Source: CALREJ01 sp964533375 (GTDB lineage Bacteria > Patescibacteriota > Gracilibacteria > Peribacterales > Peribacteraceae). Taken from it: a stretch of DNA of 64,000 bases. Of this stretch, positions 50,390-58,102 are shown piece after piece. Each line of letters starts with the position of its first letter. Position 1 is the stretch's first letter. Under the pieces are notes generated by a model. The model was not told the origin of the DNA and ran no database searches. It worked only from the letters and a program-made list of their open reading frames with translations. The position numbers were made by a program, and so were the translations under genes. The stretch is taken from positions 124,001 through 188,000 of the forward strand of contig CAZHLW010000001.1 in assembly GCA_964533375.1 (NCBI GenBank), in the 5' to 3' direction.

Positions 50390-52474
50390 ATGGCGATGCT
50401 TCTCTCTGTGTCTTTGTCTCACTCCCTCGCAATTGTTGCGCTGTCCGGCGTTGTTGCGCTCATTTTTGCCGCTCTCTTCCGATGGATTATCGGTCGTGAA
50501 AGCGACGGAACGGATGTCATGCAAAAGATTGCGGGCAAGATCCGCGTTGGTGCGATGGCGTTCCTGACAAAGGAATACTCCGTCATCATCCCGTTCATGC
50601 TGGTTGTGGGCGTGTTGCTCTATTTGTTCCTTGATGTCCGCATTGCAGCGGACGGGGAGCACAACTGGGGTGCTCCTTATACTGCTCTTAGCTTTATTGC
50701 AGGTAGCATCTGTTCCGGTCTTTCCGGACTGATTGGTATGCGCACCGCCACCATGGCAAACGTCCGCACGGCTCAGGCTGCGCGCACAAGCATGACCAAG
50801 GCTCTGCGCATTGCGTTCATGAGCGGTGCGACCATGGGACTTGCCGTTGTGGGACTCGGACTCATCGGCTTTACGGCAGTGCTCTACTACCTGCTCCAGT
50901 ACGTCAGCATGACGGCTGCATTGCAGTCCCTCACAGGATTTAGCTTCGGTGCATCCTGTGTGGCGCTCTTTGCCCGCGTGGGTGGTGGTATCTACACAAA
51001 GGCTGCAGACGTTGGTGCGGACTTGGTCGGAAAAGTGGAGGCAGGAATTCCGGAAGACGATCCACGTAACCCGGCTGTGATTGCCGATAACGTGGGTGAC
51101 AACGTCGGAGACGTTGCCGGAATGGGAGCCGACCTTTTCGAAAGTTACATCGGTGCCATCCTTGCAACCATGCTCGTCGGACTGCACGTCACGTGGGGCA
51201 TTGAATACATTGAGCGTGCGCTTCTGTATCCGCTCTTGGTCTCTGCCATCGGTGTGGTCGCTACCATCATCGCAACGTACTTCGTTCGCACAAAGAAGGC
51301 AGACGGCGTACAGAATGCCCTCAAGAGAGGCATGATCATCGCATCCGTCCTTATGCTCATTGGCACCTGGTTCTTCACGAAAGCGTGGCTGCCGGTTGGC
51401 ATCGCAAACGGTGTGTTCTTTGCAGTCACCGCCGGACTCATTGCAGGTGTGCTTGTGGGTGTCATCACGGAATACTACACATCCCACAGTTACCGCCCTG
51501 TCCGCGCACTCGCAGATTCTTCCAAGACCGGTCCGGGTACTGTTCTTATTGAAGGACTCGCTCTCGGTTACCTCTCCACCGCACTTCCCCTCATCGTGAT
51601 TGTTCTCGCGATGGGTATTGCTTACGTTCAGGCCGGTCTCTACGGCATCGGTGCCGGGGCAGTCGGAATGCTGTCGACCCTTGGTATGACTCTCGCAATC
51701 GACGCGTTCGGTCCTGTTGCAGATAACGCAGGTGGCATTGCAGAAATGTCCAAACTTCCGCACGAAGTCCGCGAGCGCACAGATGCTCTCGATGCTGCAG
51801 GAAACACCACCGCTGCCATTGGAAAGGGCTTTGCCATCGCCGTTGCAGGCTTCATGTGTCTCGCACTCTTCGGGGCATTCAAGGAAGAGTCCGGACTCGA
51901 AGCTATCGACGTCAGCAACGCATTCACCCTCATCGGTCTTCTCATCGGAGGTATGCTCCCGTTCCTCTTCAGCTCCATGACCATGCGCGCAGTGTCTCGC
52001 GCTGCCATCGCAATGATTGAAGAAGTCCGCCGTCAGTTCCGCGAAATCAAAGGTCTGATGGAAGGCACCGCAGAAGGCGACACCGCTCGCTGTGTCTCTA
52101 TCGCAACCGGTTCCGCTATCCGCCAGATGGTGCTGCCGGGTGTGCTCGCAATTGTCTCTCCGGTGTTTGTAGGTCTGCTCCTCGGCCGCGAGGCATTGGG
52201 AGGTCTGCTGGCCGGTGCACTCGTAAGCTCCATGATGCTTGGTATGTCCATGGCGAACTCCGGTGGCGCATGGGACAACGCGAAGAAGTACATCGAATCC
52301 GGTAACCTCGGTGGCAAGGGATCCGATTCCCACAAGGCTGCTGTCGTGGGTGATACCGTCGGTGATCCCTTCAAGGATACATCCGGACCCGCTCTGAACA
52401 TTCTCGTGAAGCTGATGTCCATCGTCTCTGTTCTCACCGCCAGTTTGTATGGTGTGAGCGGTTGGTGGAACTGA
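50390..52474 (+). CDS. hppA: Membrane-bound pyrophosphatase (ion-pumping, K+-dependent type)
   Basis: A 694-residue polytopic enzyme that couples hydrolysis of pyrophosphate to H+ or Na+ export. The catalytic loops are intact: ADVGADLVGKVEAGIPEDDP, VIADNVGDNVGDVAGMGADL, DNAGGIAEMS, SGGAWDNAKKYIE and the final VVGDTVGDPFKDTSGPALNI. GNTTAA (not GNTTKA) at the K+ site marks the K+-dependent clade, which includes both Na+ and H+ pumps. It recovers energy from the PPi made by synthetases and nucleotide enzymes. Confidence 0.97.
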   Translation: MAMLLSVSLSHSLAIVALSGVVALIFAALFRWIIGRESDGTDVMQKIAGKIRVGAMAFLTKEYSVIIPFMLVVGVLLYLFLDVRIAADGEHNWGAPYTALSFIAGSICSGLSGLIGMRTATMANVRTAQAARTSMTKALRIAFMSGATMGLAVVGLGLIGFTAVLYYLLQYVSMTAALQSLTGFSFGASCVALFARVGGGIYTKAADVGADLVGKVEAGIPEDDPRNPAVIADNVGDNVGDVAGMGADLFESYIGAILATMLVGLHVTWGIEYIERALLYPLLVSAIGVVATIIATYFVRTKKADGVQNALKRGMIIASVLMLIGTWFFTKAWLPVGIANGVFFAVTAGLIAGVLVGVITEYYTSHSYRPVRALADSSKTGPGTVLIEGLALGYLSTALPLIVIVLAMGIAYVQAGLYGIGAGAVGMLSTLGMTLAIDAFGPVADNAGGIAEMSKLPHEVRERTDALDAAGNTTAAIGKGFAIAVAGFMCLALFGAFKEESGLEAIDVSNAFTLIGLLIGGMLPFLFSSMTMRAVSRAAIAMIEEVRRQFREIKGLMEGTAEGDTARCVSIATGSAIRQMVLPGVLAIVSPVFVGLLLGREALGGLLAGALVSSMMLGMSMANSGGAWDNAKKYIESGNLGGKGSDSHKAAVVGDTVGDPFKDTSGPALNILVKLMSIVSVLTASLYGVSGWWN

Positions 52475-52476
52475 AC

Positions 52477-52507
52477 GTGTCACACTGAGCTCGTCGAAGT
52501 GTGCCTA
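52477..52507. repeat. Family B element, half copy
   Basis: GTGTCACACTGAGC followed by TCGTCGAAGTGTG directly follows the hppA stop. Confidence 0.6.
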
Positions 52508-52519
52508 TCATGAAAATCT

Positions 52520-52547
52520 AAACAACCTCCGGAAGGGGGTTGTTTTT
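52520..52547 (+). terminator. Intrinsic terminator after hppA
   Basis: AAACAACCTCC-GGAA-GGGGGTTGTTTTT is an 11 bp stem with a 4 nt loop and T run. Confidence 0.85.
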
Positions 52548-52632
52548 GTATTAAATTGTTGTAATTTATACAAGTCCAAAACGTTGTTTTTTCACATGTC
52601 CGTTTCAACCCCGTTTCAGTAAGGAGATCGAA

Positions 52633-53274
52633 TTGGTTACTTTTCCGCGTGTACTGGCTACAACCAGCGAAGACAAAATTACAGAATGGAACAGGATTGT
52701 CAGGGCGCTGCACCCCGACATCGAAATCAGCCCCATAGCTCGGAAGGAAACACTCATGGAGCTGCAGGGGGATCCGGTTTCGATTGCTGTTACCAAAGCG
52801 ATCGATGCATACTACCGAATTGGATCCCCGGTGCTCGTTGAGGATGTCGCTTTCATCCCTGCAGCTTTCAATGGTTTTCCCAGTGCCTACTATGCCCCCT
52901 GTGTGGGGAAGGGCATCGAAAACCATCGATTCCTGCGCATGTTCCTGGCGAGCGATAGTCGCGATGTTGTAGCGCTGACTCAGATCAGCTTCTATGATCC
53001 TGCGACCAACCAGGTGTACATCTCCAGTGGAGAGCTGGCGGGGACCATTCCGATGACTGCCCGTGGGAAGAATGGATTCGGGTTCGACGAGATCATTGTG
53101 CCAAAGGTGCATCCTTCGCCAGAGGTGAAGAATATGACTCTGGCAGAAATGACCAACGAGCAGAAGGATGCTGTTTCCATGCGACGGCTTGCTATTCAGA
53201 ACTTGCTGGATGGCAAGTGGTCTGTGCAGCAGGCCAGCCAATCTCTGCTGGCGCGGTATATGATCCTCGCCTAG
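52633..53274 (+). CDS. Ham1/RdgB-like nucleoside triphosphate pyrophosphatase
   Basis: 213 residues with a TTG start fixed by AAGGAG at 52621-52626. The ITPase layout is visible: VLATTSEDKITEWNRIV (the ATxNxxKxxE position), PVLVEDVAFIPAAFNGFPSAYYAP (the DDSGLxVxALxGxPGVYSAR position) and ARGKNGFGFDEIIVP (the G-x-GFGYDPxF position). Such enzymes remove inosine, xanthine or modified NTPs. The Asp pair is reduced to ED and several Gly are changed, so it is a divergent member. It has its own terminator. Confidence 0.78.
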   Translation: MVTFPRVLATTSEDKITEWNRIVRALHPDIEISPIARKETLMELQGDPVSIAVTKAIDAYYRIGSPVLVEDVAFIPAAFNGFPSAYYAPCVGKGIENHRFLRMFLASDSRDVVALTQISFYDPATNQVYISSGELAGTIPMTARGKNGFGFDEIIVPKVHPSPEVKNMTLAEMTNEQKDAVSMRRLAIQNLLDGKWSVQQASQSLLARYMILA

Positions 53275-53311
53275 GCCATCGGTAATGGGTGGATTTGTGT
53301 TTCTACGTATT

Positions 53312-53347
53312 GGACGGCTGGCTTCTCGTAAGGGAGGCTGGCTGTTT
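53312..53347 (+). terminator. Terminator with many G-U pairs
   Basis: GGACGGCTGGCTTCTC and GGGAGGCTGGCTGTTTT pair over 16 positions if G-U is allowed, with loop GTAA and a T run, 37 bp after the Ham1-like stop. Confidence 0.5.
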
Positions 53348-53413
53348 TAAGTTATTTATTTTAACTTGTAGCCAGAATACAGGTTGTTGACGAAACATAA
53401 ATAATGGATCAAA

Positions 53414-55270
53414 ATGTACAACCCTATGAAATTCAAAGGTTCTCTAGATGCGGCTCGGCGTGCGGATGTTACAGATGCAACATATGTTCCAGAAGAGCGA
53501 CGTAAAATTGCATTAGAGCAAGCATTGCCTGGTGATTTGGGCCATGAGTTAAAATCTTTAAGAGAATCATTTCAGTCGATATTGGCTAGAAAAAAGGAAG
53601 CTTCATTACGGGACTCTGTGGCGCCTGCAGATTTAACGCGATCTCTCATTGCAGCACGCGATGTGTATTTTCATAAAGTGCTTAGTTACAGAGATCAATA
53701 CCCAGAATTCTTTTCGCCTATCTCTCGTAAAAATATCAGCGTAGATGTCCCACCCCCTCCTGCCGATAAACATGCTGCCGGACATACCATTCCTGTTGCA
53801 TCCTCTTCATTAACATCTATTTTTCCAGGAAATTATCCTCATTATCAAAATTTCTTAGGAAGACATAATGCTCTCTATCATGGGCCTGAGACGCTCTCAG
53901 CAGCTGGTGGCATGTTTATTGAGCCTCCAAGATTAAAAAGGCCTATAAAAGATGGTCTCTTGGAATTTCAGCAGAGACAACATGCTATTTGGCGTGAAGC
54001 ACCATGGGTGAATCGTCAAAATACACGCGCAGACGTATTAAGATTATTGTCTCATTATGATGCGGACTTCACAGCTTTTGTTGTTGAGCCAAGAGGGAAA
54101 AATAAATTCAATTTTATTGGTGTGGTGGATCGTGACAGATTGATTCGTGAAGCCAGTACAGCAGAAGTAAAAGATTTCATGATGACCGATATTGATATAG
54201 AGGGCATTCGGGATATTGAGCCATTGGCCGCTGCACATAAATTAAAAAAGAAGCCATATCTTATTCATATTGATGAGGATAATAGGCCCAAAATTCTCAC
54301 TCGTCAGATGGCTGGCTGGCTTACACGACATAATCCGTTCAGACATGTTCCATTATCCAAAGATTCAAAAGAAAAACCCAATAATAGAGGCCTTGGATAT
54401 GTATCTTATATTGGTGTGAATGATAAAGATGCCGCACTAAAAGAGATCGAGAGATTATATAAAAAAGGACAAAGGCGTTTTATGATCGAAACGGCACATA
54501 TGCATCGTACGGATACTGTGTACCATGTATTGGCAGAAGCAAGACAGCGGTGGCCTGATATTTTTATTGCAACAGGTACGGTAAGTACTGCCGAAGGCGT
54601 TGTTGAATTATCAACGTTTGCAGATGCGATCAAATGCGGCATTGCATTTGGTGATATATGTGACACGAACGAGGTCGCTATCCAGCCTGCTGAATTGGAA
54701 ATGCAGCTGGAGTGTGGGGCTGCAGCAGAAGGAGTTGTTAGTTTAATTATTGATAATCTTGGAACACGCAAACCATTCTTAATCAAATTAGGAACACAGG
54801 AATGCATTGCAGTACAAGGTGGTGGCAGCATTGCAACACGCCGTGATTCAGCAAACCCTATTGGCTTAGATGCGAATGGGAATCCCTGCAAACGTGTAGA
54901 CGGTGAAGCCGGTCTTGCTGCGCTCAAACGAGGGCAGGAGGCGGCGGAGCCTACCATTGATCAACACATTGACGGATGGTTGGGTTATCATCTGGAAGGG
55001 CGCACAGGTGTTTGGAAAAGGGTACGAACGCCAGATACGTATATCGGCTTTTTGAATGAATTAGTCTCCGCTCCGAAATCAACAGAAAGTTATACAGGTC
55101 ACGATAATCTGGCATCTTTCCAGGGTACTAGCCCAGGAGAAGGCGCGGAGTTACAAATTGTCAGAGGTCAAAACAGGCAGAAAAGTGATACAGAATTATA
55201 TGTACCCATCCGTCCCGAAGAGGTCGATATCTTTGATGACATAAAAACCTATCAGGAAAAATTCATCTGA
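53414..55270 (+). CDS. Divergent IMP dehydrogenase-like protein with CBS pair
   Basis: 618 residues. A ~200-residue N-terminus of unknown fold is followed by a CBS pair (~205-300; VLRLLSHYDADFTAFVVEP, FIGVVDRDRLIREASTAEV, HIDEDNRPKILTRQMAGW). An IMPDH/GMP-reductase-like barrel half comes next (RRFMIETAHMHRTDTVYHVL, PDIFIATGTVSTAEGVVEL, CGIAFGDICDTNEV). The catalytic-Cys loop GPGSICTTR of IMPDH is replaced by AFGDICDTNE: the Cys stays but the phosphate-binding Gly are lost. The second half of the barrel is degenerate. It may be a nucleotide-sensing regulator rather than an enzyme. Visibly AT-rich against the flanking genes. Confidence 0.68.
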   Translation: MYNPMKFKGSLDAARRADVTDATYVPEERRKIALEQALPGDLGHELKSLRESFQSILARKKEASLRDSVAPADLTRSLIAARDVYFHKVLSYRDQYPEFFSPISRKNISVDVPPPPADKHAAGHTIPVASSSLTSIFPGNYPHYQNFLGRHNALYHGPETLSAAGGMFIEPPRLKRPIKDGLLEFQQRQHAIWREAPWVNRQNTRADVLRLLSHYDADFTAFVVEPRGKNKFNFIGVVDRDRLIREASTAEVKDFMMTDIDIEGIRDIEPLAAAHKLKKKPYLIHIDEDNRPKILTRQMAGWLTRHNPFRHVPLSKDSKEKPNNRGLGYVSYIGVNDKDAALKEIERLYKKGQRRFMIETAHMHRTDTVYHVLAEARQRWPDIFIATGTVSTAEGVVELSTFADAIKCGIAFGDICDTNEVAIQPAELEMQLECGAAAEGVVSLIIDNLGTRKPFLIKLGTQECIAVQGGGSIATRRDSANPIGLDANGNPCKRVDGEAGLAALKRGQEAAEPTIDQHIDGWLGYHLEGRTGVWKRVRTPDTYIGFLNELVSAPKSTESYTGHDNLASFQGTSPGEGAELQIVRGQNRQKSDTELYVPIRPEEVDIFDDIKTYQEKFI

Positions 55271-55321
55271 GGTATCTAATTTCCATTTGCCAAACCCCCC
55301 TCAATGGGCTAATAATAGCTC

Positions 55322-56341
55322 ATGGTTACGCAAAGCAGACCCACACAGGAGCTAGCGGAGTTGCATTTCCATCTCGGACAATCGGTCGAGCCTCACGTGT
55401 TGTGGGCTATTGCGCATGAACAGGGAATTAAGCTGCCTAGTAAGGATTACTGGGAGTTTTACGATTTGGTCACGCTCAACAAGGATTCGGTTACCTGGGA
55501 CGATTACCATAAACTTTTCCACCTGACAGAACTGGTCCAGAGTTCACCGGTTGCGATGGAGCGGACGCTCTACGAAGTCATTTCCGGTGCATATCGTGTA
55601 AACAACATCACCCTGCAGGAGCCGGGCTTTAACCCGCTCTACAGAAACCGCGAAGGCGAGCGCGATCTGGACATGATCATCCTCGCGGCACTGCGCGGTA
55701 TGGAACGTGCGCTCACGGAATTCCCGCAGATCCGCGCCGGTCTTATCCTCATGCTCGACCGCCGCCTGCCGAAAGACGTCAACGCCATCATCGTGAAGAA
55801 AGCTATCAAGTACCGCAGCCGCGGTATTGTCGGTATCGATATTGCCGGCCCACTGCCGAAGGATGTGAAATTTGATTACGCCGATTACGCCGATTTGTAC
55901 GCTGAGGCCCGTGCCAACGGTCTCAAGACTACTGTGCATACAGGAGAAGACGGCACCGCCGAAGAAATGAACCATGTGATCGACTCCCTCCCGCTCGACC
56001 GTCTCAACCACGGTTTCCGCGCCTACACCGATCCAAAACTGATGGAGAAAGTTCGCAAGAAAGACCTCACGATGTGTTTGTGTCCCACCTCCAACCTCAG
56101 CGTCGGATTTATCAAAGACGGTGCACACCTGAAAGAAGTGCTGCGCACCCTCTGGAACAACGGCGTGAAGTTCTGTGTGAACACCGATAACCCGTCCATG
56201 CTTCGCACGAACCTCAAGAAGGAAATCGGGCTGCTGCGGGAAAACGACATCTTCAACGAAGACGAAATCAACCAGATCATCCGCTGGGCGTTTGAATGTA
56301 CGTTCATTCCGACGGAACCCGGTCGTAATTTGTATCTTTGA
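55322..56341 (+). CDS. Adenosine deaminase family protein
   Basis: A 339-residue amidohydrolase fold. Motifs in order: ELHFHLGQS (metal HxH), TTVHTGEDGT (catalytic Glu), LDRLNHGFRA (His), MCLCPTSNLSVGF and VNTDNPSM (metal Asp). It should deaminate adenosine or a related purine to the inosine form. The HxHLDGS motif of classical enzymes is altered (HFHLGQS), so the substrate could differ. A TAATAA-type -10 lies within 10 nt of the ATG. The guaB gene follows after a family B palindrome. Confidence 0.88.
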   Translation: MVTQSRPTQELAELHFHLGQSVEPHVLWAIAHEQGIKLPSKDYWEFYDLVTLNKDSVTWDDYHKLFHLTELVQSSPVAMERTLYEVISGAYRVNNITLQEPGFNPLYRNREGERDLDMIILAALRGMERALTEFPQIRAGLILMLDRRLPKDVNAIIVKKAIKYRSRGIVGIDIAGPLPKDVKFDYADYADLYAEARANGLKTTVHTGEDGTAEEMNHVIDSLPLDRLNHGFRAYTDPKLMEKVRKKDLTMCLCPTSNLSVGFIKDGAHLKEVLRTLWNNGVKFCVNTDNPSMLRTNLKKEIGLLRENDIFNEDEINQIIRWAFECTFIPTEPGRNLYL

Positions 56342-56349
56342 TCTTTCTA

Positions 56350-56420
56350 GTGTCATGGTGAGCTCGTCGAACCATGCACGTCTCTTCTCTTCCACCCTTC
56401 GACGGGCTCAGGGTGACACT
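56350..56420. repeat. Palindromic family B element between the deaminase gene and guaB
   Basis: GTGTCATGGTGAGCTCGTCG at the left and CCTTCGACGGGCTCAGG with TGACAC at the right form an inverted pair ending 8 bp before the guaB ATG, as in the rlmD-rlmH gap. Confidence 0.8.
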
Positions 56421-56428
56421 TTCCCATT

Positions 56429-57592
56429 ATGGCAAAAAAATCTTCCTCATCGGCATCATCAAAAATCATCATGGATGGTCTGACGTTTGATGATCTCCTG
56501 CTCCTCCCGAACTACACCACGTTCCCTCGCGAGAAAGCAGAACTCACGACCAGGCTGCATCCGTCGATCACCTTAAAATTGCCGATCATCTCTTCGCCAA
56601 TGGACACAGTCACGGAAACCGATATGGCGATTGCGATGGCGCAGAATGGGGGACTGGGCATCATTCATCGTAACCTGCAGGTTGCTGCCCAGAAGGCGAT
56701 GGTCGAAGCGGTAAAGAAGGTCAAGGTTAAGGTTGAGGAGAAGGGAACGGCGAGCTTGGATAAGCAGGGACGATACTTGGTAGGCGCGGCCATTGGTGCC
56801 GGTGCCGATATGGAAGAGCGTGTGAAGGCGTTGGTCAGCGCAGGTGTCGACGTCATCGTTGTCGATAGCGGCCATGGTCACAGCCAGTACATCATGGATT
56901 GTGTGACCTTCATCAAGAAAAACTACAAAGGCAAAGTCGTCGTCATGGCGGGCAACGTTGCGACCTACGACGGAGCCAAAGCGATGATGAAAGCAGGCGC
57001 CGATATTCTTCGCGTGGGCGTCGGTCCCGGCAGTATCTGCACGACGCGTGTGGTGACCGGTATGGGTGTTCCGCAAGTCACAGCCCTCATGGAAGTTGCT
57101 CGCGCTGTGAAAGGATCGAAGGTGACGTTTGTCGCAGACGGCGGAATCCGCCAGATGGGGGACATGGCCAAGGCGCTCGCCACAGGTGCTGCAGCCGTCA
57201 TGCTCGGTTCCATGCTTGCTGGTTACGAACAGTCTCCGGGCGAGAAGCGGAAGTGGGAAGGCAGTTGGTACAAGCAGTACCGCGGCATGGGATCGATTGG
57301 TGCTATGCAGAAAGGGGGAGCGGAACGCTACGGACAGAACATGAAAACGGAAGCCAAGAAGCTGGTGGCAGAAGGAGTCGAAGGCCTCGTCCCCTTTAAA
57401 GGCGACGCCGATGATTTCCTCTACCAGGCCGCAGGCGCACTGCGCTCTGCGTTTTATTATCTCGGCAGCAAAAACATCAGCGAGTTCCACAAGAAGGCGA
57501 AGTTCGTGAAGATTACGCAGGCGAGTCTGCAGGAGAGTCATCCGCATAGTTTGAGTGCGATTACGGATATGGGCGGGTCGTATAGGCGTTAA
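56429..57592 (+). CDS. guaB: IMP dehydrogenase lacking the CBS domains
   Basis: A 387-residue enzyme oxidising IMP to XMP with NAD+. LTFDDLLLLPNYTTF, SSPMDTVTE and GGLGIIHRNL form the N-terminal barrel. VDSGHGHSQYIMD, AGNVATYDGA, LRVGVGPGSICTTRVVTGMG (catalytic Cys), VADGGIRQMGD and YRGMGSIGAM follow. EGVEGLVPFKG and TQASLQESHPH favour IMPDH over GMP reductase. The ~120-residue CBS pair is absent. In its place, residues 95-106 (VKKVKVKVEEKG) are encoded by a family A repeat. Loss of CBS should remove purine-nucleotide allostery. Confidence 0.92.
   Translation: MAKKSSSSASSKIIMDGLTFDDLLLLPNYTTFPREKAELTTRLHPSITLKLPIISSPMDTVTETDMAIAMAQNGGLGIIHRNLQVAAQKAMVEAVKKVKVKVEEKGTASLDKQGRYLVGAAIGAGADMEERVKALVSAGVDVIVVDSGHGHSQYIMDCVTFIKKNYKGKVVVMAGNVATYDGAKAMMKAGADILRVGVGPGSICTTRVVTGMGVPQVTALMEVARAVKGSKVTFVADGGIRQMGDMAKALATGAAAVMLGSMLAGYEQSPGEKRKWEGSWYKQYRGMGSIGAMQKGGAERYGQNMKTEAKKLVAEGVEGLVPFKGDADDFLYQAAGALRSAFYYLGSKNISEFHKKAKFVKITQASLQESHPHSLSAITDMGGSYRR
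56711..56746. repeat. Family A repeat inside guaB at the CBS deletion point
   Basis: AAGGTCAAGGTTAAGG followed by TTGAGGAGAAGG encodes a KVKVKVEEK linker exactly where the CBS pair sits in normal IMPDH. Confidence 0.65.
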
Positions 57593-57710
57593 AATGCTTA
57601 TTTAGGGCAATGAGTTGTATTTGCATGTTTTTATAATAGTTTTATAATAATAAATAGGTGAGTTATTTCGATTCACTTTCCTTCACACTCGTCGGCAAAG
57701 GACAATGTCC

Positions 57711-58049
57711 ATGTTACGAAAGCGTATTATAACTGCGATCTGTTTGTTGGATGTAGCCTTTATGGTCGTGATCGGTGTACTCGACGCTACTGGCTATATT
57801 GGACGCCCCCTGGCTATCAATATATTTGGGTGGCAGGGCGTCCTCAGTTTGCTTGGTGCGTATGCCCTGATCTCTTTCAAGGCAATCGATCAAGGTGGCA
57901 TTTATCAGATCTTGAATCTGATTGGTGCTGGTGGTCTCGCTTTGACCGCCTCGCAAACTAAAAACTACCAGTCTCTGGTGGTACAGGTGTTCTGGATGCT
58001 GATTGGGGTCACCGCCCTTGCTAGACGGCAAACCGATCCCGAGGGTTAA
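57711..58049 (+). CDS. CBU_0592-like small membrane protein
   Basis: 112 residues from ATG 57711, with AAAGGA 8 nt upstream; the in-frame ATG at 57705 is the alternative. Three or four helices are predicted. The stretch GWQGVLSLLGAYALISFKAI, YQILNLIGAGGLALTA and VVQVFWMLIGVTAL follows the pattern of CBU_0592-like proteins. Function unknown. A terminator follows the stop. Confidence 0.65.
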   Translation: MLRKRIITAICLLDVAFMVVIGVLDATGYIGRPLAINIFGWQGVLSLLGAYALISFKAIDQGGIYQILNLIGAGGLALTASQTKNYQSLVVQVFWMLIGVTALARRQTDPEG

Positions 58050-58077
58050 TCCCAGACATGTGTCGTCGACTGAAGGT

Positions 58078-58102
58078 GCCCGGGTAATGCCGGGCTTTTT
58101 TT
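58078..58102 (+). terminator. Intrinsic terminator
   Basis: GCCCGG-GTAATG-CCGGGC followed by TTTTTTT, 29 bp after the stop at 58049. It touches the end of the convergent ppnN. Confidence 0.85.

Noticed and set aside
50075..52483. An 802-codon open frame on the minus strand
   Set aside because: Antisense shadow of hppA and the gene before it. The product is an implausible His/Asp/Cys-rich chain while hppA has all catalytic motifs.
56573..57547. A 324-codon open frame on the minus strand
   Set aside because: Antisense to guaB, with His/Arg-rich low-quality sequence.
56429..57592. GMP reductase instead of IMP dehydrogenase
   Set aside because: The flap and C-terminal segments (EGVEGLVPFKG, TQASLQESHPH) and the SICTTRVVTGMGVPQ loop fit IMPDH better, although the lack of CBS is GMP-reductase-like.
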